Source: Planctomycetota bacterium (lineage in GTDB: Bacteria > Planctomycetota > Planctomycetia > Pirellulales > Pirellulaceae). From it: a stretch of 13,029 bases of DNA. The stretch lies in assembly GCA_026692885.1 (NCBI GenBank), contig JAPLNJ010000802.1:1-13029 (forward strand). The letters run 5' to 3'. Shown piece after piece: positions 5,948 to 13,029 of the stretch (the stretch's first letter is position 1; every line of letters begins with the position of its first letter). Under the pieces are notes generated by a model. The model was not told the origin of the DNA. It searched no databases and was given only the letters and a program-made list of their open reading frames with translations. The translations under genes and the position numbers were made by a program.

Positions 5948-7645
5948 ATGCCCAGGCTCCAAGCAACAACAACGTGTACCGTGTCCAGGGAGGCCGTCGC
6001 CCACCGTGCTGCTCTTGGCACAATGGACGCGCAGTTTGAAACAAGAATGAGCTGCTTGATTTGTCTCAGCGTGTTGTGCATGTGTCTTCTCCAGTCAGGC
6101 CGCGTCGAAGCCCAACAAGAATCCGCGGCGGCGCCGCCCATGAAGGGCTTGTTCTGCAACATCGACGATTCCGTCTTCTTCGGGAGCCGCGATATTCCCG
6201 CGGAAAAGGCTGGGGAGTTGATTGACAAGTACGTCGATGTGATGGCCGGCGCGGGCACGACCGTATTGCTTTGCTGCACCAACGCCCGGCGAACCAACTA
6301 CCGCAGCGGTGTTTGGGACGCCTATTGGGACGGCTACGCCCCCTCCGGTCCAGACGACCAACCTTTCCTCGCACCCGTTTCACGGGACGAGGTGGCCGGT
6401 ATTCGGAAATGGATCGGAAATACGCTGAAGGTCCATCAACAGGGAATCGATTATCCCGGCCGCATGATCGAGCGATGTCGGCACGACGGCATCTCGCCGT
6501 GGATCACGTTGCGGATGAACGACTGCCACTACAACAACATTCCGGACCATCCGTTTCATGGGAACTTTTGGAAGAAGAACCCGCAATTCGCCAGACAGAA
6601 CGCCCCGGGATACTTTGCCACTTGTCTCGATTACGCCCACCCGGAGGTCCGCGACTTCTTCAAGGCGTTGATCGCCGAGACCTTGGATCGCTACGACATC
6701 AACGGCCTGGAACTCGACTTCATGCGTGAGTGTTTTCTATTTAGCGCCGGAAAGGAATCTGAAGGGGCGGCGATCTTGACAGCATGGATGCGCGAAGTCC
6801 ACAAGTTGGTCAAAGACACGGCCACCAAACGCGGACATCCGATTCACCTCGGCGTTCGTGCGCCGTCACGCCCCGAGACTGCGTCGGGTCTGGGGATTGA
6901 GGCCATCGCGTGGGCCAAGGAAGGGTTGATCGACATGCTCGTGGTCACGCCGCGCTGGGCTACTTTGGAGTTCGACATGCCGCTCGAACAGTGGCGCAGT
7001 TTGCTCGGCAACGCGAAAATCACGCTGGCCGGCGGACTTGAGATTTTGTATCGGCCGCTGCCTGGCGGATCGGCAGCCCCGGTAACGCCCGAGCTTGCCA
7101 AGGGCGCTGCTGTATCAGTTCTTTCCCGCGGCGCGGATGCCGTTTACCTGTTCAACTACTTTCAGGATGCCGATCCGAACGCCAAGTGGTCGGTGCCTGT
7201 CTATCAGAAGACGCTCAAGACCATGGCTTCGCTCGACGCGTTGCTCAAACAGCCGAGAACCGTCGGCATCACCTACCGCGATATCACGGCGCCTGGCGAA
7301 ACGTATCAAGCTCCGTTGCCGGCCAAGGGGAAGGAAATCGTGTTGCCCATGCAGCTTGGGCCGATACCGGGCAAGCGTGGACGCTGCGAGCTGTTGCTTG
7401 AGTTTGCACCGCTGGACGGCAAGCCCATCGACACGCCCATTGTTCTGGTCAACGGAAAAGCGTGCGAGGTCTGCAGCGACGCCACGGCCGGCAACGGACA
7501 TCGCTTGATGTCGTTCAACGTTCCCATAGCGACGTTAGCCGGAGTGAAGGTTCAAGAGATCAAAATCACCTGCAAGGACGCGGCGGCGACGGCGTATCAT
7601 GTCGATCGGGTGGAAATGTCGCTGCAAGAATTAGGCGATAACTGA
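5948..7645 (+). CDS. Secreted TIM-barrel glycoside-hydrolase-like protein (565 aa)
   Basis: ATG 5948 has an excellent GGAGGA (5938-5943) four bases upstream, so it is preferred over the frame's first ATG (5870). The hydrophobic signal core begins only at M34 (ATG 6047) and spans about 35-49, giving an unusually long N-region; initiation at 6047 is possible but has a poor binding site. Residues about 65-430 look like a TIM barrel of the GHL/GH10-like type: 'KGLFCNIDDSVFFG' at the first strand, 'SPWITLRMND' and 'NGLELDFMRE' (N252 onward, E255 and D257 as catalytic candidates), and later strands such as 'IHLGVRAPSRP' and 'DAVYLFNYF'. Residues about 460-565 form a separate, probably beta-rich C-terminal domain. 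The exact GH family and substrate are not evident. It lies opposite in strand to the fragments on both sides. Confidence 0.72.
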   Translation: MPRLQATTTCTVSREAVAHRAALGTMDAQFETRMSCLICLSVLCMCLLQSGRVEAQQESAAAPPMKGLFCNIDDSVFFGSRDIPAEKAGELIDKYVDVMAGAGTTVLLCCTNARRTNYRSGVWDAYWDGYAPSGPDDQPFLAPVSRDEVAGIRKWIGNTLKVHQQGIDYPGRMIERCRHDGISPWITLRMNDCHYNNIPDHPFHGNFWKKNPQFARQNAPGYFATCLDYAHPEVRDFFKALIAETLDRYDINGLELDFMRECFLFSAGKESEGAAILTAWMREVHKLVKDTATKRGHPIHLGVRAPSRPETASGLGIEAIAWAKEGLIDMLVVTPRWATLEFDMPLEQWRSLLGNAKITLAGGLEILYRPLPGGSAAPVTPELAKGAAVSVLSRGADAVYLFNYFQDADPNAKWSVPVYQKTLKTMASLDALLKQPRTVGITYRDITAPGETYQAPLPAKGKEIVLPMQLGPIPGKRGRCELLLEFAPLDGKPIDTPIVLVNGKACEVCSDATAGNGHRLMSFNVPIATLAGVKVQEIKITCKDAAATAYHVDRVEMSLQELGDN

Positions 7646-7685
7646 GGTTCCTCCCGCGGGGGTGAAGTTGAGGTTCTGTTTGGCG

Positions 7686-7844
7686 TCACCGTCCAGTCCG
7701 TTGGAGCGTGCGTAGCTGCCCGGCCTGATCGCGATCGTGGACCGCAAGCTTGATGATTGCCGAGCGCTCAGGCTCTGCGCCCGACGCCGTGGAGAGTCCC
7801 GCGAGCAACGCCACCGCACTCAGCCACTGCCTCAATTGCGTCAT
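7686..7844 (-). pseudogene. Signal-peptide N-terminus of a truncated secreted protein
   Basis: Reading on the minus strand, AAGGAGGT precedes ATG 7844 and the product opens with a clean signal peptide (residues 1-23, 'WLSAVALLAGLSTASGA', then EPE). The frame stops after only 52 codons, and the mature part resembles nothing I know. A second minus-strand frame continues from about 7819 to 7631 with a protein-like ending 'PAGGTSVIA', overlapping the 3' end of the glycosidase-like gene, so a frameshift or deletion is likely. The strong ribosome binding site shows that a real gene once began here. The gene family is not identified. Confidence 0.55.
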
Positions 7845-7941
7845 CGTCTCGGACCTCCTTGGCAAATTTTCGGCGAACGGAAAGGGGGCCGCAAGAGGCC
7901 GTGGCCCGACAGGCCGTGGCCCGCGGACGCTGAAAGCGGGG

Positions 7942-8166
7942 CTACTCACCCCCATCGCCCGCAGGCGGATGCTCCTCAGCCGGCAGGATGTTGCAGGTCT
8001 CGGTCGTGCTGTCGAAATGCAGTTCGACATGGCCAGCGTCGAGTTGACGCAGCACCATCTCGATGCGCCGTTCGACCAAAGAATGGTCCGTGCCGTCGCG
8101 GGTGACGAATTCCTCGACAACCGCCCGCAGCGCCGCGGGCGACAGTAGCGTGGGAGAGATTCGCAT
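7942..8166 (-). CDS. YheU family protein (UPF0270), 74 aa
   Basis: The frame is open back to 8454 but the family start is the ATG at 8166. The product has the hallmarks of the YheU family: 'LSPAALRAVVEEFVTRDGTD' (residues 8-27), R40-Q-L-D-A-G45, then F51-D52 and E56-T-C-N-I60 near the end. A Pro/Gly-rich tail (62-74) is extra. YheU proteins are small, widespread and of unknown function. No strong ribosome binding site is seen. It stands 97 bases upstream of the truncated signal-peptide gene on the same strand. Dispersed repeat copy A lies just upstream of its start. Confidence 0.85.
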   Translation of the reverse strand: MRISPTLLSPAALRAVVEEFVTRDGTDHSLVERRIEMVLRQLDAGHVELHFDSTTETCNILPAEEHPPAGDGGE

Positions 8167-8212
8167 GGCGGCAGTATAGCTGACCGTGCCTGTGTCGGTG
8201 ATGCAAACTTCC

Positions 8213-8374
8213 TTTCCCCCTGTAGCTTTTCGCGTAGCCGTGGGGTATATCCACCGTTGTCGGTGGCTCGGCACGGTGACCGGGGGGACGGCAGTCAGCC
8301 CCGGTGCCTGTGCCGAAAACCGCCCACGGCACGGGTATGTGGCGTTTTGACTTGCGAGATGAGGTTTTGGCACT
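8213..8374. repeat. Dispersed 162-bp repeat, copy A
   Basis: This block aligns without gaps to 11776-11937 with 21 differences in 162 bases by hand count, about 87% identity, in the same orientation. A weaker match with small gaps appears to continue to about 8449 ('gattacgg' at 8434 and at 11999). It holds several inverted repeats: CCACCG-TTGT-CGGTGG, ACCGGGG...CCCCGGT, and CGGCAC...GTGCCG. Both copies lie upstream of minus-strand genes, here the YheU gene. Confidence 0.85.
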
Positions 8375-8498
8375 GACGGACCAGGCGATAGCCCGTGTCC
8401 GCTGATACCGAGCGGCTGAATCGGAAAAGGAAGGATTACGGAGCGCGCCGGCATCTTCCACGGATGCAGCCGCTGGATGATACGCGCCCGCCATCCTG

Positions 8499-8553
8499 AC
8501 GATCCTCCGTAGGTTCCATATGTGCGTACCTACACGGAAACCCGGAGGGTCGT
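8499..8553. repeat. Long interrupted hairpin
   Basis: ACGATCCTCCG (8499-8509) pairs with CGGAGGGTCGT (8543-8553) with one wobble. Inside it TAGGT (8510-8514) pairs with ACCTA (8528-8532). Only a short TTT follows. It could end transcription poorly, or form a leader structure about 150 bases before the membrane-protein gene at 8707. Confidence 0.45.
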
Positions 8554-8706
8554 TTCTATATGATTTCCGACAAGATCAACCTCAACTCTCCACCAAACCT
8601 GAGGACGCTAGCCCTTGAAGAAGTGACGCTGCCCAGCTAGGTGACGAACGTCGGTGCGAATGCCGGGGGGTGGCCGTCGCAATGACTGACCGGACTTGGG
8701 GGTCTT

Positions 8707-9645
8707 ATGCCGCTGTTTAATCGCATTGCCGTTGTAGTCATGTCCTGCGTGATGCTCGGGATGCTGGCGATGACAGTTGTTTCGCCCAAGGCTCGGCAAA
8801 CCTTGGATCTGGGTACAGCGGTTCTCTTGGCGATCTTCGTCGGCATGGGCCTGTTCCTGCTGTGGCTGGGCCTCTTCTATCGTGCCCGCAACCCCGACGC
8901 CGCGGAAGCGGCGACTTCGTTTGGCGTACCTGTCGGCACGCCCAACGTGATCCGTTGTCACTTCACGGGTTTGGCGGGGAGCACCAAGGCGGTGATTCTG
9001 GATCGTTCCCAAAATACGATCCACTTTGACGGCTGTTTCGTGCCCCGCAAGCTGCTCGCCCGCACGGTATCGACCTTTCAATGTCCCTTGGTCGAAATCG
9101 TGGTGGTCTACGCCTACCACAGCCGCGCGTGCCAGATGCTGAAGATCGTGACGGTCAGCGGCATCGCAGAGATCCCGGAACGAACCGCCACGGGCTTCGC
9201 CGAATTACGTGAAGTACTGTCGTGCTACGGCCAGCCGAATCGGCCCGGCTACGCCTTGGACAGTCCGGCGTTAAACGCGTTCCAGGGACTCGTGTATTTC
9301 GGTGGAACGCTCGCTGGGTTAGTTGCCGGGCTGTACTTTGTGCCCCGTGTCGCCTCGGCGGGGACAATGGCACTGGCCATGTTGGGCGGCGGGTTCTGTG
9401 GGGTTGTCGCCATCAAGCTACTCGTCCACGGCGTCTACCGTTGGTGGCGAGTGGAACTGGTGAAGCCCCTGGGATGCGGCGTCGGTGGAGCCGCCCTGGC
9501 ATTGATCGTCGGAGCCAAACTCGGCCCGTTTGTCGGCTGGGATTGGCGCGTCACGATCGCCCCGATTCCCCTGGCCTTCATCGGCGGAGTGACCCTTGGC
9601 CTGATGCTGAATCGCCGCAAGGCTGCCTCTGGCGCAGGGGAGTAG
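8707..9645 (+). CDS. Hypothetical membrane protein (312 aa)
   Basis: ATG 8707 follows GGGGG (8698-8702). Two N-terminal hydrophobic segments (about 6-26 and 36-58) are followed by a soluble middle (about 60-200) with a beta-rich character ('NTIHFDGCFVPRKLL', 'LVEIVVVYAYHS', 'MLKIVTVSG'). Four more hydrophobic segments occupy about 195-308 and end at a basic 'NRRK' tail. The architecture, membrane anchors around a folded cytoplasmic or periplasmic domain, gives no specific function. It is monocistronic by its surroundings: a hairpin region before it and REP-like hairpins after it. I do not recognise the family. Confidence 0.8.
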   Translation: MPLFNRIAVVVMSCVMLGMLAMTVVSPKARQTLDLGTAVLLAIFVGMGLFLLWLGLFYRARNPDAAEAATSFGVPVGTPNVIRCHFTGLAGSTKAVILDRSQNTIHFDGCFVPRKLLARTVSTFQCPLVEIVVVYAYHSRACQMLKIVTVSGIAEIPERTATGFAELREVLSCYGQPNRPGYALDSPALNAFQGLVYFGGTLAGLVAGLYFVPRVASAGTMALAMLGGGFCGVVAIKLLVHGVYRWWRVELVKPLGCGVGGAALALIVGAKLGPFVGWDWRVTIAPIPLAFIGGVTLGLMLNRRKAASGAGE

Positions 9646-9679
9646 GACCGACGGAGAAATAACTTCCGGATTTATATCC

Positions 9680-9769
9680 TCGCCGCTTGACGGCGAGCGA
9701 GTCAGGCTAATTGGCCCCTCGCGAGCCGCCCCACATCACGTTCCCCGATCCTCGCCGCCTAACGGCGAG
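9680..9769. repeat. Pair of REP-like hairpins
   Basis: Two near-identical units, CTCGCCG-CTTGA-CGGCGAG (9680-9698) and CTCGCCG-CCTAA-CGGCGAG (9751-9769), lie 71 bases apart, each preceded by 'atc'. The seven-base stems are identical and the loops differ, as in REP-type repeats mobilised by RAYT transposases. They follow the membrane-protein gene at 9645. The remaining sequence to 10044 shows no gene I can support. Confidence 0.65.
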
Positions 9770-10044
9770 AGTTTCATGCTGCTTGGCGATCCGTCCGAAT
9801 AATCTGAATCTCTCTGTAGAATCGATTCGCACTCCGGGCCATTACGTGAGACGTCTCATCAAAGGACCCATTACGGAACTGCTGGCTCTGCACTGCCGGC
9901 CTGTCGGCCAACGATGCCTTGGACGGCACCGGGGGCGCACGGATCGGGGGGATATCTGCTAGTTATGTTTCTTTCCGTCGACGATCGTGGTTCCAATCGC
10001 TTGAAAAGCCGGCGGGCCGCTACAGCTTTGATCCTGGAGCAAGC

Positions 10045-10563
10045 TCAGTTTGCGTTTCGTTGTTTCTCGCGTTCGGCTTGTCGAGCTGGGAAATCCACCG
10101 CGACCAACTTCTGAGCCTGCTCGTCCCAGGCGTATTCTTGGTAGTACGGCAACATGGGTAACTTGAGTCCGTCCGGCTGATCTGGCTTGATGATTTCCCT
10201 GACGAATTCGGCATAAGCGAGCGGCTTTGGATCGTTGATGCTCTGCGCGTTTCGCAGCTGGATCGTTTGCTCGACAGCCATCGCGGCGATTTTGGCGGCG
10301 GACGTCCGATAGGCGTCCGCACTTTGCATCAGCGGATCGGTCGACTCGATCTTGGTGCTTGCCAAGACTCCACCCTTGGCCAGGGCCTGTTTGAGATCCA
10401 GGACGTTTTGTGTCGTCTTGTGGAGCGTCTCGCGTGGCGTCGCTTCTTCTGCGGTCACGCCGGGGAGCGACGAGTTGGCTGGCTTCGCCGCCGGAACGGG
10501 AGGGCTACAGCCTGCCACAGAAGCGAGTAGCAACGTCAGCAGTGAGCGACAGAGAACCTTCAT
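10045..10563 (-). CDS. Hypothetical lipoprotein (172 aa)
   Basis: Minus-strand ATG 10563 has AAGGA about ten bases upstream. The N-terminus is a lipoprotein signal: basic MKVLCR, hydrophobic 8-17, then lipobox V16-A-G-C19, so the mature protein should be lipid-anchored at Cys19. A Pro/Ala/Ser linker (20-40) leads to a helical, charged region (about 45-115) and a C-terminus ending in 'FPARQAEREKQRNAN'. No enzyme motif is visible. It lies 126 bases downstream of the DUF1080 pseudogene on the same strand and could share its transcript. Function unknown. Confidence 0.8.
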   Translation of the reverse strand: MKVLCRSLLTLLLASVAGCSPPVPAAKPANSSLPGVTAEEATPRETLHKTTQNVLDLKQALAKGGVLASTKIESTDPLMQSADAYRTSAAKIAAMAVEQTIQLRNAQSINDPKPLAYAEFVREIIKPDQPDGLKLPMLPYYQEYAWDEQAQKLVAVDFPARQAEREKQRNAN

Positions 10564-10689
10564 CGGTCGATTCCTTGAACAGGGAGGGCAGAGGGTCTAG
10601 CGTCCACTGGCGCCGATTATACCCGGACGTGAACGAGATGGGAGGCACGACCCGGAGGGGCATGCCTGGCGGACGATATCCTGAATTGC

Positions 10690-11218
10690 CTACAGCTCCT
10701 TTATGCGGATGTCCTTGAACCGCAAGCGGATCTCTTCGCCGGAATGGATTTGCAGCCCGATCATGCCGCGGATACCGATGTTCGCCTTCCGGTGCAATTC
10801 GTCGTCCAGCACGCCGGCCCCGTCGTAGTCAACTACCGTGGTGCCGGTCGATCTGCGGGCCTTCCATCCAGCCGGTCTGCTGATTGTAGCGGCTGCGGAT
10901 TTGGATGCCGCTGTTGCCTGTCATGCCCCGCTCGACCTGGAATCGCAGGCGGAGCACGAAGTCGCCGTACTCCCGGTTGGTCGCCAGCATGATGTAGAAG
11001 TGCTCCTTGTGGCCCGTAGTGTTGGCATAGAGCGTGCCGCGGTCGACGCTCCACGCCTTGACTGCCAGTTCCTGGTCCTTGGGCAAGTGGTTCACGGTCC
11101 AGCCATTGAGCGTCTGCCCGTCAAAGAGCGAGACGAATCCTTCGTCAGACGCCAGACACACGCCGGCCGTAATGCCAACGAAGACGAGCGACAACCAAGT
11201 GCTGTTAAGGCGACGCAT
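10690..11218 (-). pseudogene. DUF1080 (3-keto-disaccharide hydrolase-like) gene, middle deleted and out of frame
   Basis: The start at ATG 11218 has GGAGG upstream and a signal peptide (residues 1-23). The mature N-terminus carries the DUF1080 mark L31-F-D-G-Q-T-L-N-G-W40, then 'SGIQIRSRY' and 'GWMEGPQID' (to D124). In this family that last block is followed by about 60 residues that are absent here; the frame instead stops at 10829. The expected C-terminus, 'VVDYDGAGVLDDELHRKANIG' to 'LRFKDIRIKEL', is present in another frame and ends at TAG 10690-10692. The gene has therefore lost a central piece with a frame change. The family has a concanavalin-like fold and acts on sugars; this copy should be inactive. 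It lies 99 bases after the sialidase remnant on the same strand. Confidence 0.85.
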
Positions 11219-11317
11219 GAAGTCCTCCTGTCTGAGAATGATCGGTTCGGAATGGGGCCGTGCAGCCATCTGCTCAACTCAGCGGCGGCCAGCTGCCCCG
11301 TTCCCGCCAGCGTTGGC

Positions 11318-11683
11318 CTACTTGCCGACGAAGTCCTGCTCATGCAACTTGACCCGCAGATCCCCTTGCATGGTCGTGATCCAGACAATCGCTCGCTCAG
11401 GGCGAATCGCAAACTTCGCCGGGTCGGCAAAAATCGGCTGGCTCTTCCAGGATTGGCCCTCGTCTGAACTGACGAGCGCGCTCTGGGCGGAATCGACAGT
11501 CAGGACGCTGCCCTCCCCGACACGAGTGAATGGTCCCATCGGCAGCCCAGGCATGTCGTCGACTCGGCCGTCGAGCCAGATACCCGTGGTGGAAAGTTTT
11601 CCCGGCGATGGCGATTGCCCCAGCGCGACGGGTACAAGGCCGAACAATCCAGCCGCAACCAAAGCCCACGTGAGCGTCTTCAT
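11318..11683 (-). pseudogene. Sialidase-like gene with in-frame internal deletion
   Basis: Minus-strand ATG 11683 has GGAGG eight bases upstream. The product opens with a signal peptide (1-22), then 'GIWLDGRVDDMPGLPMGPF' (34-52), an Asp-box S72-S-D-E-G-Q-S-W79, and 'FAIRPERA' (91-98), all as at the front of planctomycete exo-alpha-sialidase-like (BNR repeat) proteins. Directly after, residues 99-121 ('VWITTMQGDLRVKLHEQDFVGK') look like the usual C-terminus of the same family. At 121 residues it is about a third of a normal family member, so most of the propeller is missing while the frame is kept. It could still make a short secreted peptide, but not a sialidase. Confidence 0.75.
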
Positions 11684-11775
11684 GGCAAATCCTCCACAGT
11701 AGGTCAGTCAGCGATGACATTCTCGCCGTTGACGACCAACGCTGCAAGCATTGGCAAAATGGTGCGAGGAATTTC

Positions 11776-11937
11776 TTTCCCCCTGTAGCTTTTCGCGTTG
11801 CGGTGGGGTATATCCACTTTTGTCGGTGGCTGGGCACGGTGACTGAGGGGACGGCGGCCAGTCCCGGTGCTTGTGCCGTTAACCGCTCGCGGCACGGGTA
11901 TGTGGCGTTTTGATTTGTAACATGACTTTTTGGCACT
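11776..11937. repeat. Dispersed 162-bp repeat, copy B
   Basis: This is the second copy of the block at 8213-8374, same orientation and no gaps. It lies 92 bases upstream of the minus-strand start of the sialidase-like remnant and about 120 bases before the plus-strand fucosidase start, filling most of the gap between the divergent genes. The central ACCGGGG/CCCCGGT stem of copy A is only partly kept here; an alternative GGGAC/GTCCC stem can form. Confidence 0.85.
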
Positions 11938-12059
11938 CGACGGGTAGGGAGTTGCGCGGAGCGGCTTGCGGGCGGCGGGCTGTGCGATCAAAGGAACGAT
12001 TACGGGCGCGGCACTAGCGCCCCGTACTCCGGTCGTTGGACACCACAAGGAGCACTGCA

Positions 12060-13007
12060 ATGCGTCTTCTTCGAGTAGCGATGGGATTGATCCTGGCGTT
12101 GACCGCCGTTCTGGCCGGATTTTCGGCATGCCTAGCGGCCGACGCGGCGCTCGCCCAGGAAACCCAGGCCGAGCGTGACGCCCGCCTGAAGTGGTTCCGC
12201 GACGCGCGGTTCGGCATGTTCATCCATTGGGGTGTTTACTCCGTGCCTGCCGGCGAGTGGAATGGCAATAAGGGCTACGGTGAGTGGTTCCTTGAAGAGA
12301 CCAAGATGCCCGTCTCCGAGTACGAGAAGTTCGCTCAGCAGTTCAACCCGGTGAAGTTCGACGCCAAGCAATGGGTGGAGATCGCCAAGGGCGCGGGTGT
12401 GAAGTACATCGTCATCACCAGCAAGCATCACGACGGCTTCGGCATGTACCGCTCCGAGTCGACCGACTGGTGCATCAAGTCGACCTCCTTCCAACGCGAC
12501 CCACTCAAGGAACTTGCCGCCGCTTGCAAGGAGGCCGGGATCACGTTCTGCCTCTATCACTCGATCATGGACTGGCATCATCCAGACTGGGGCCAACGGC
12601 GGAAGTGGAACGACAAGGTGCCGTCCACGGCCCCGAACATGGACCGCTACACCGAGTACATGAAGGGCCAACTCAAGGAACTGATCACCGGTTACGGCCC
12701 GCTGGGCATCCTCTGGTTCGACGGTGAATGGGAAGCCTCCTGGACCCACGACCGGGGCGTGGACCTCTATCATTACGTTCGCTCGCTCCAGCCGAGCATC
12801 ATCGTCAACAACCGGGTCGGCAAGGCGCGGGCCGGGATGAACGGCATGGATCAGGGCAAGGACCGTGCCGGCGACTATGGCACCCCCGAACAGGAAATCC
12901 CCGCCACCGGCTTCGGGCCTGGCGTCGACTGGGAATCGGGCATGACCATGACCACCCCCTGGGGCTACCACAAGGCCGACCAGACCTGGAAGTCGACGCA
13001 AATGTGA
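12060..13007 (+). CDS. GH29 alpha-L-fucosidase, cut short by an in-frame TGA
   Basis: ATG 12060 has AAGGAG (12047-12052) upstream; the earlier ATG 12036 has none. A signal peptide covers about residues 1-33. GH29 signatures follow: 'RFGMFIHWGVYS' (50-61), 'VITSKHHDGF' (H123, H124), and 'GILWFDGEW', where D221 is the expected nucleophile; 'TPEQEIP' (E277 and E279) is a likely site for the acid/base. The family normally continues STQ-x-L-I-R-N-L-I-D. Here the L codon is replaced by TGA (13005-13007), and the same frame goes on with I-R-N-L-I-D-C to the window edge. The protein of 315 residues therefore lacks the end of the barrel and any C-terminal domain. Point mutation, sequencing error or pseudogene cannot be told apart here. 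Alpha-L-fucosidases remove terminal fucose from glycans. Confidence 0.88.
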   Translation: MRLLRVAMGLILALTAVLAGFSACLAADAALAQETQAERDARLKWFRDARFGMFIHWGVYSVPAGEWNGNKGYGEWFLEETKMPVSEYEKFAQQFNPVKFDAKQWVEIAKGAGVKYIVITSKHHDGFGMYRSESTDWCIKSTSFQRDPLKELAAACKEAGITFCLYHSIMDWHHPDWGQRRKWNDKVPSTAPNMDRYTEYMKGQLKELITGYGPLGILWFDGEWEASWTHDRGVDLYHYVRSLQPSIIVNNRVGKARAGMNGMDQGKDRAGDYGTPEQEIPATGFGPGVDWESGMTMTTPWGYHKADQTWKSTQM

Positions 13008-13029
13008 ATCCGCAACCTGATCGACTGCG

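Noticed and set aside
8167..8454. N-terminal extension of the YheU frame through repeat copy A
   Set aside because: YheU proteins start at the MRIS-type N-terminus (ATG 8166). The upstream part is repeat sequence that also occurs at 11776-11937, next to an unrelated gene.
9850..10161. Plus-strand frame through 'ANDALDGTGGARIGG'
   Set aside because: It has no start with a binding site, resembles no family, and its second half runs antisense through the end of the lipoprotein gene.
12132..13001. 289-codon minus-strand ORF opposite the fucosidase
   Set aside because: It is the antisense shadow of a clear GH29 gene in GC-rich DNA and resembles no protein.

Overview
The window looks like GC-rich chromosomal DNA from a planctomycete, probably of the Pirellulales type. 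This is inferred from its content, not from a marker gene. The content includes secreted DUF1080-like, sialidase-like and GH29 fucosidase proteins, a CcbP-like 'calcium-binding' protein, long gaps between genes, and short hairpin repeats. No rRNA, ribosomal protein or intact tRNA is present to fix the taxonomy.

Positions 1-1270 hold little clear coding sequence. A terminator-like hairpin lies at 1-34. A perfect TATAAT box at 477 is followed by three consecutive inverted repeats (481-542) and a fourth (572-597). Next comes the 3' portion of a tRNA-Leu(UAG) gene (594-643), running from the anticodon loop to the discriminator base with no 5' half, and then an intrinsic terminator (660-691). A displaced tRNA 3' end of this kind is the usual scar of an element that integrated by tyrosine recombinase. 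By this reading the element lies to the left and the host chromosome to the right.

Positions 1275-3979 carry a compact plus-strand run, probably one operon: a CcbP-like protein, TspO, a small ORF without an ATG, a membrane protein with HExxH, and a multi-pass membrane protein with a PLDc_N-like segment. A separate promoter (TTGACA at 4055) precedes a secreted protein of nine TPR repeats (4141-5247).

Positions 5208-8170 mix intact and broken genes. A secreted TIM-barrel glycosidase-like gene (5948-7645, plus strand) lies between two minus-strand fragments. One is the C-terminal part of a CPPED1-like metallophosphoesterase (5425-5730) and the other is a signal-peptide-bearing N-terminus that soon stops (7686-7844). 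An intact minus-strand YheU-family gene follows (7942-8166).

Positions 8200-12000 contain two copies of a 162-bp dispersed repeat (8213-8374 and 11776-11937), a membrane protein (8707-9645), a pair of REP-like hairpins (9680-9769) and a lipoprotein gene (10045-10563, minus). Two minus-strand genes here appear to have lost their middles: a DUF1080 gene (10690-11218, out of frame) and a sialidase-like gene (11318-11683, in frame). The window ends in a GH29 alpha-L-fucosidase whose reading frame meets a TGA inside a conserved segment (13005-13007). Overall, an envelope-related operon on the left gives way to a decaying set of secreted polysaccharide-degradation genes on the right.
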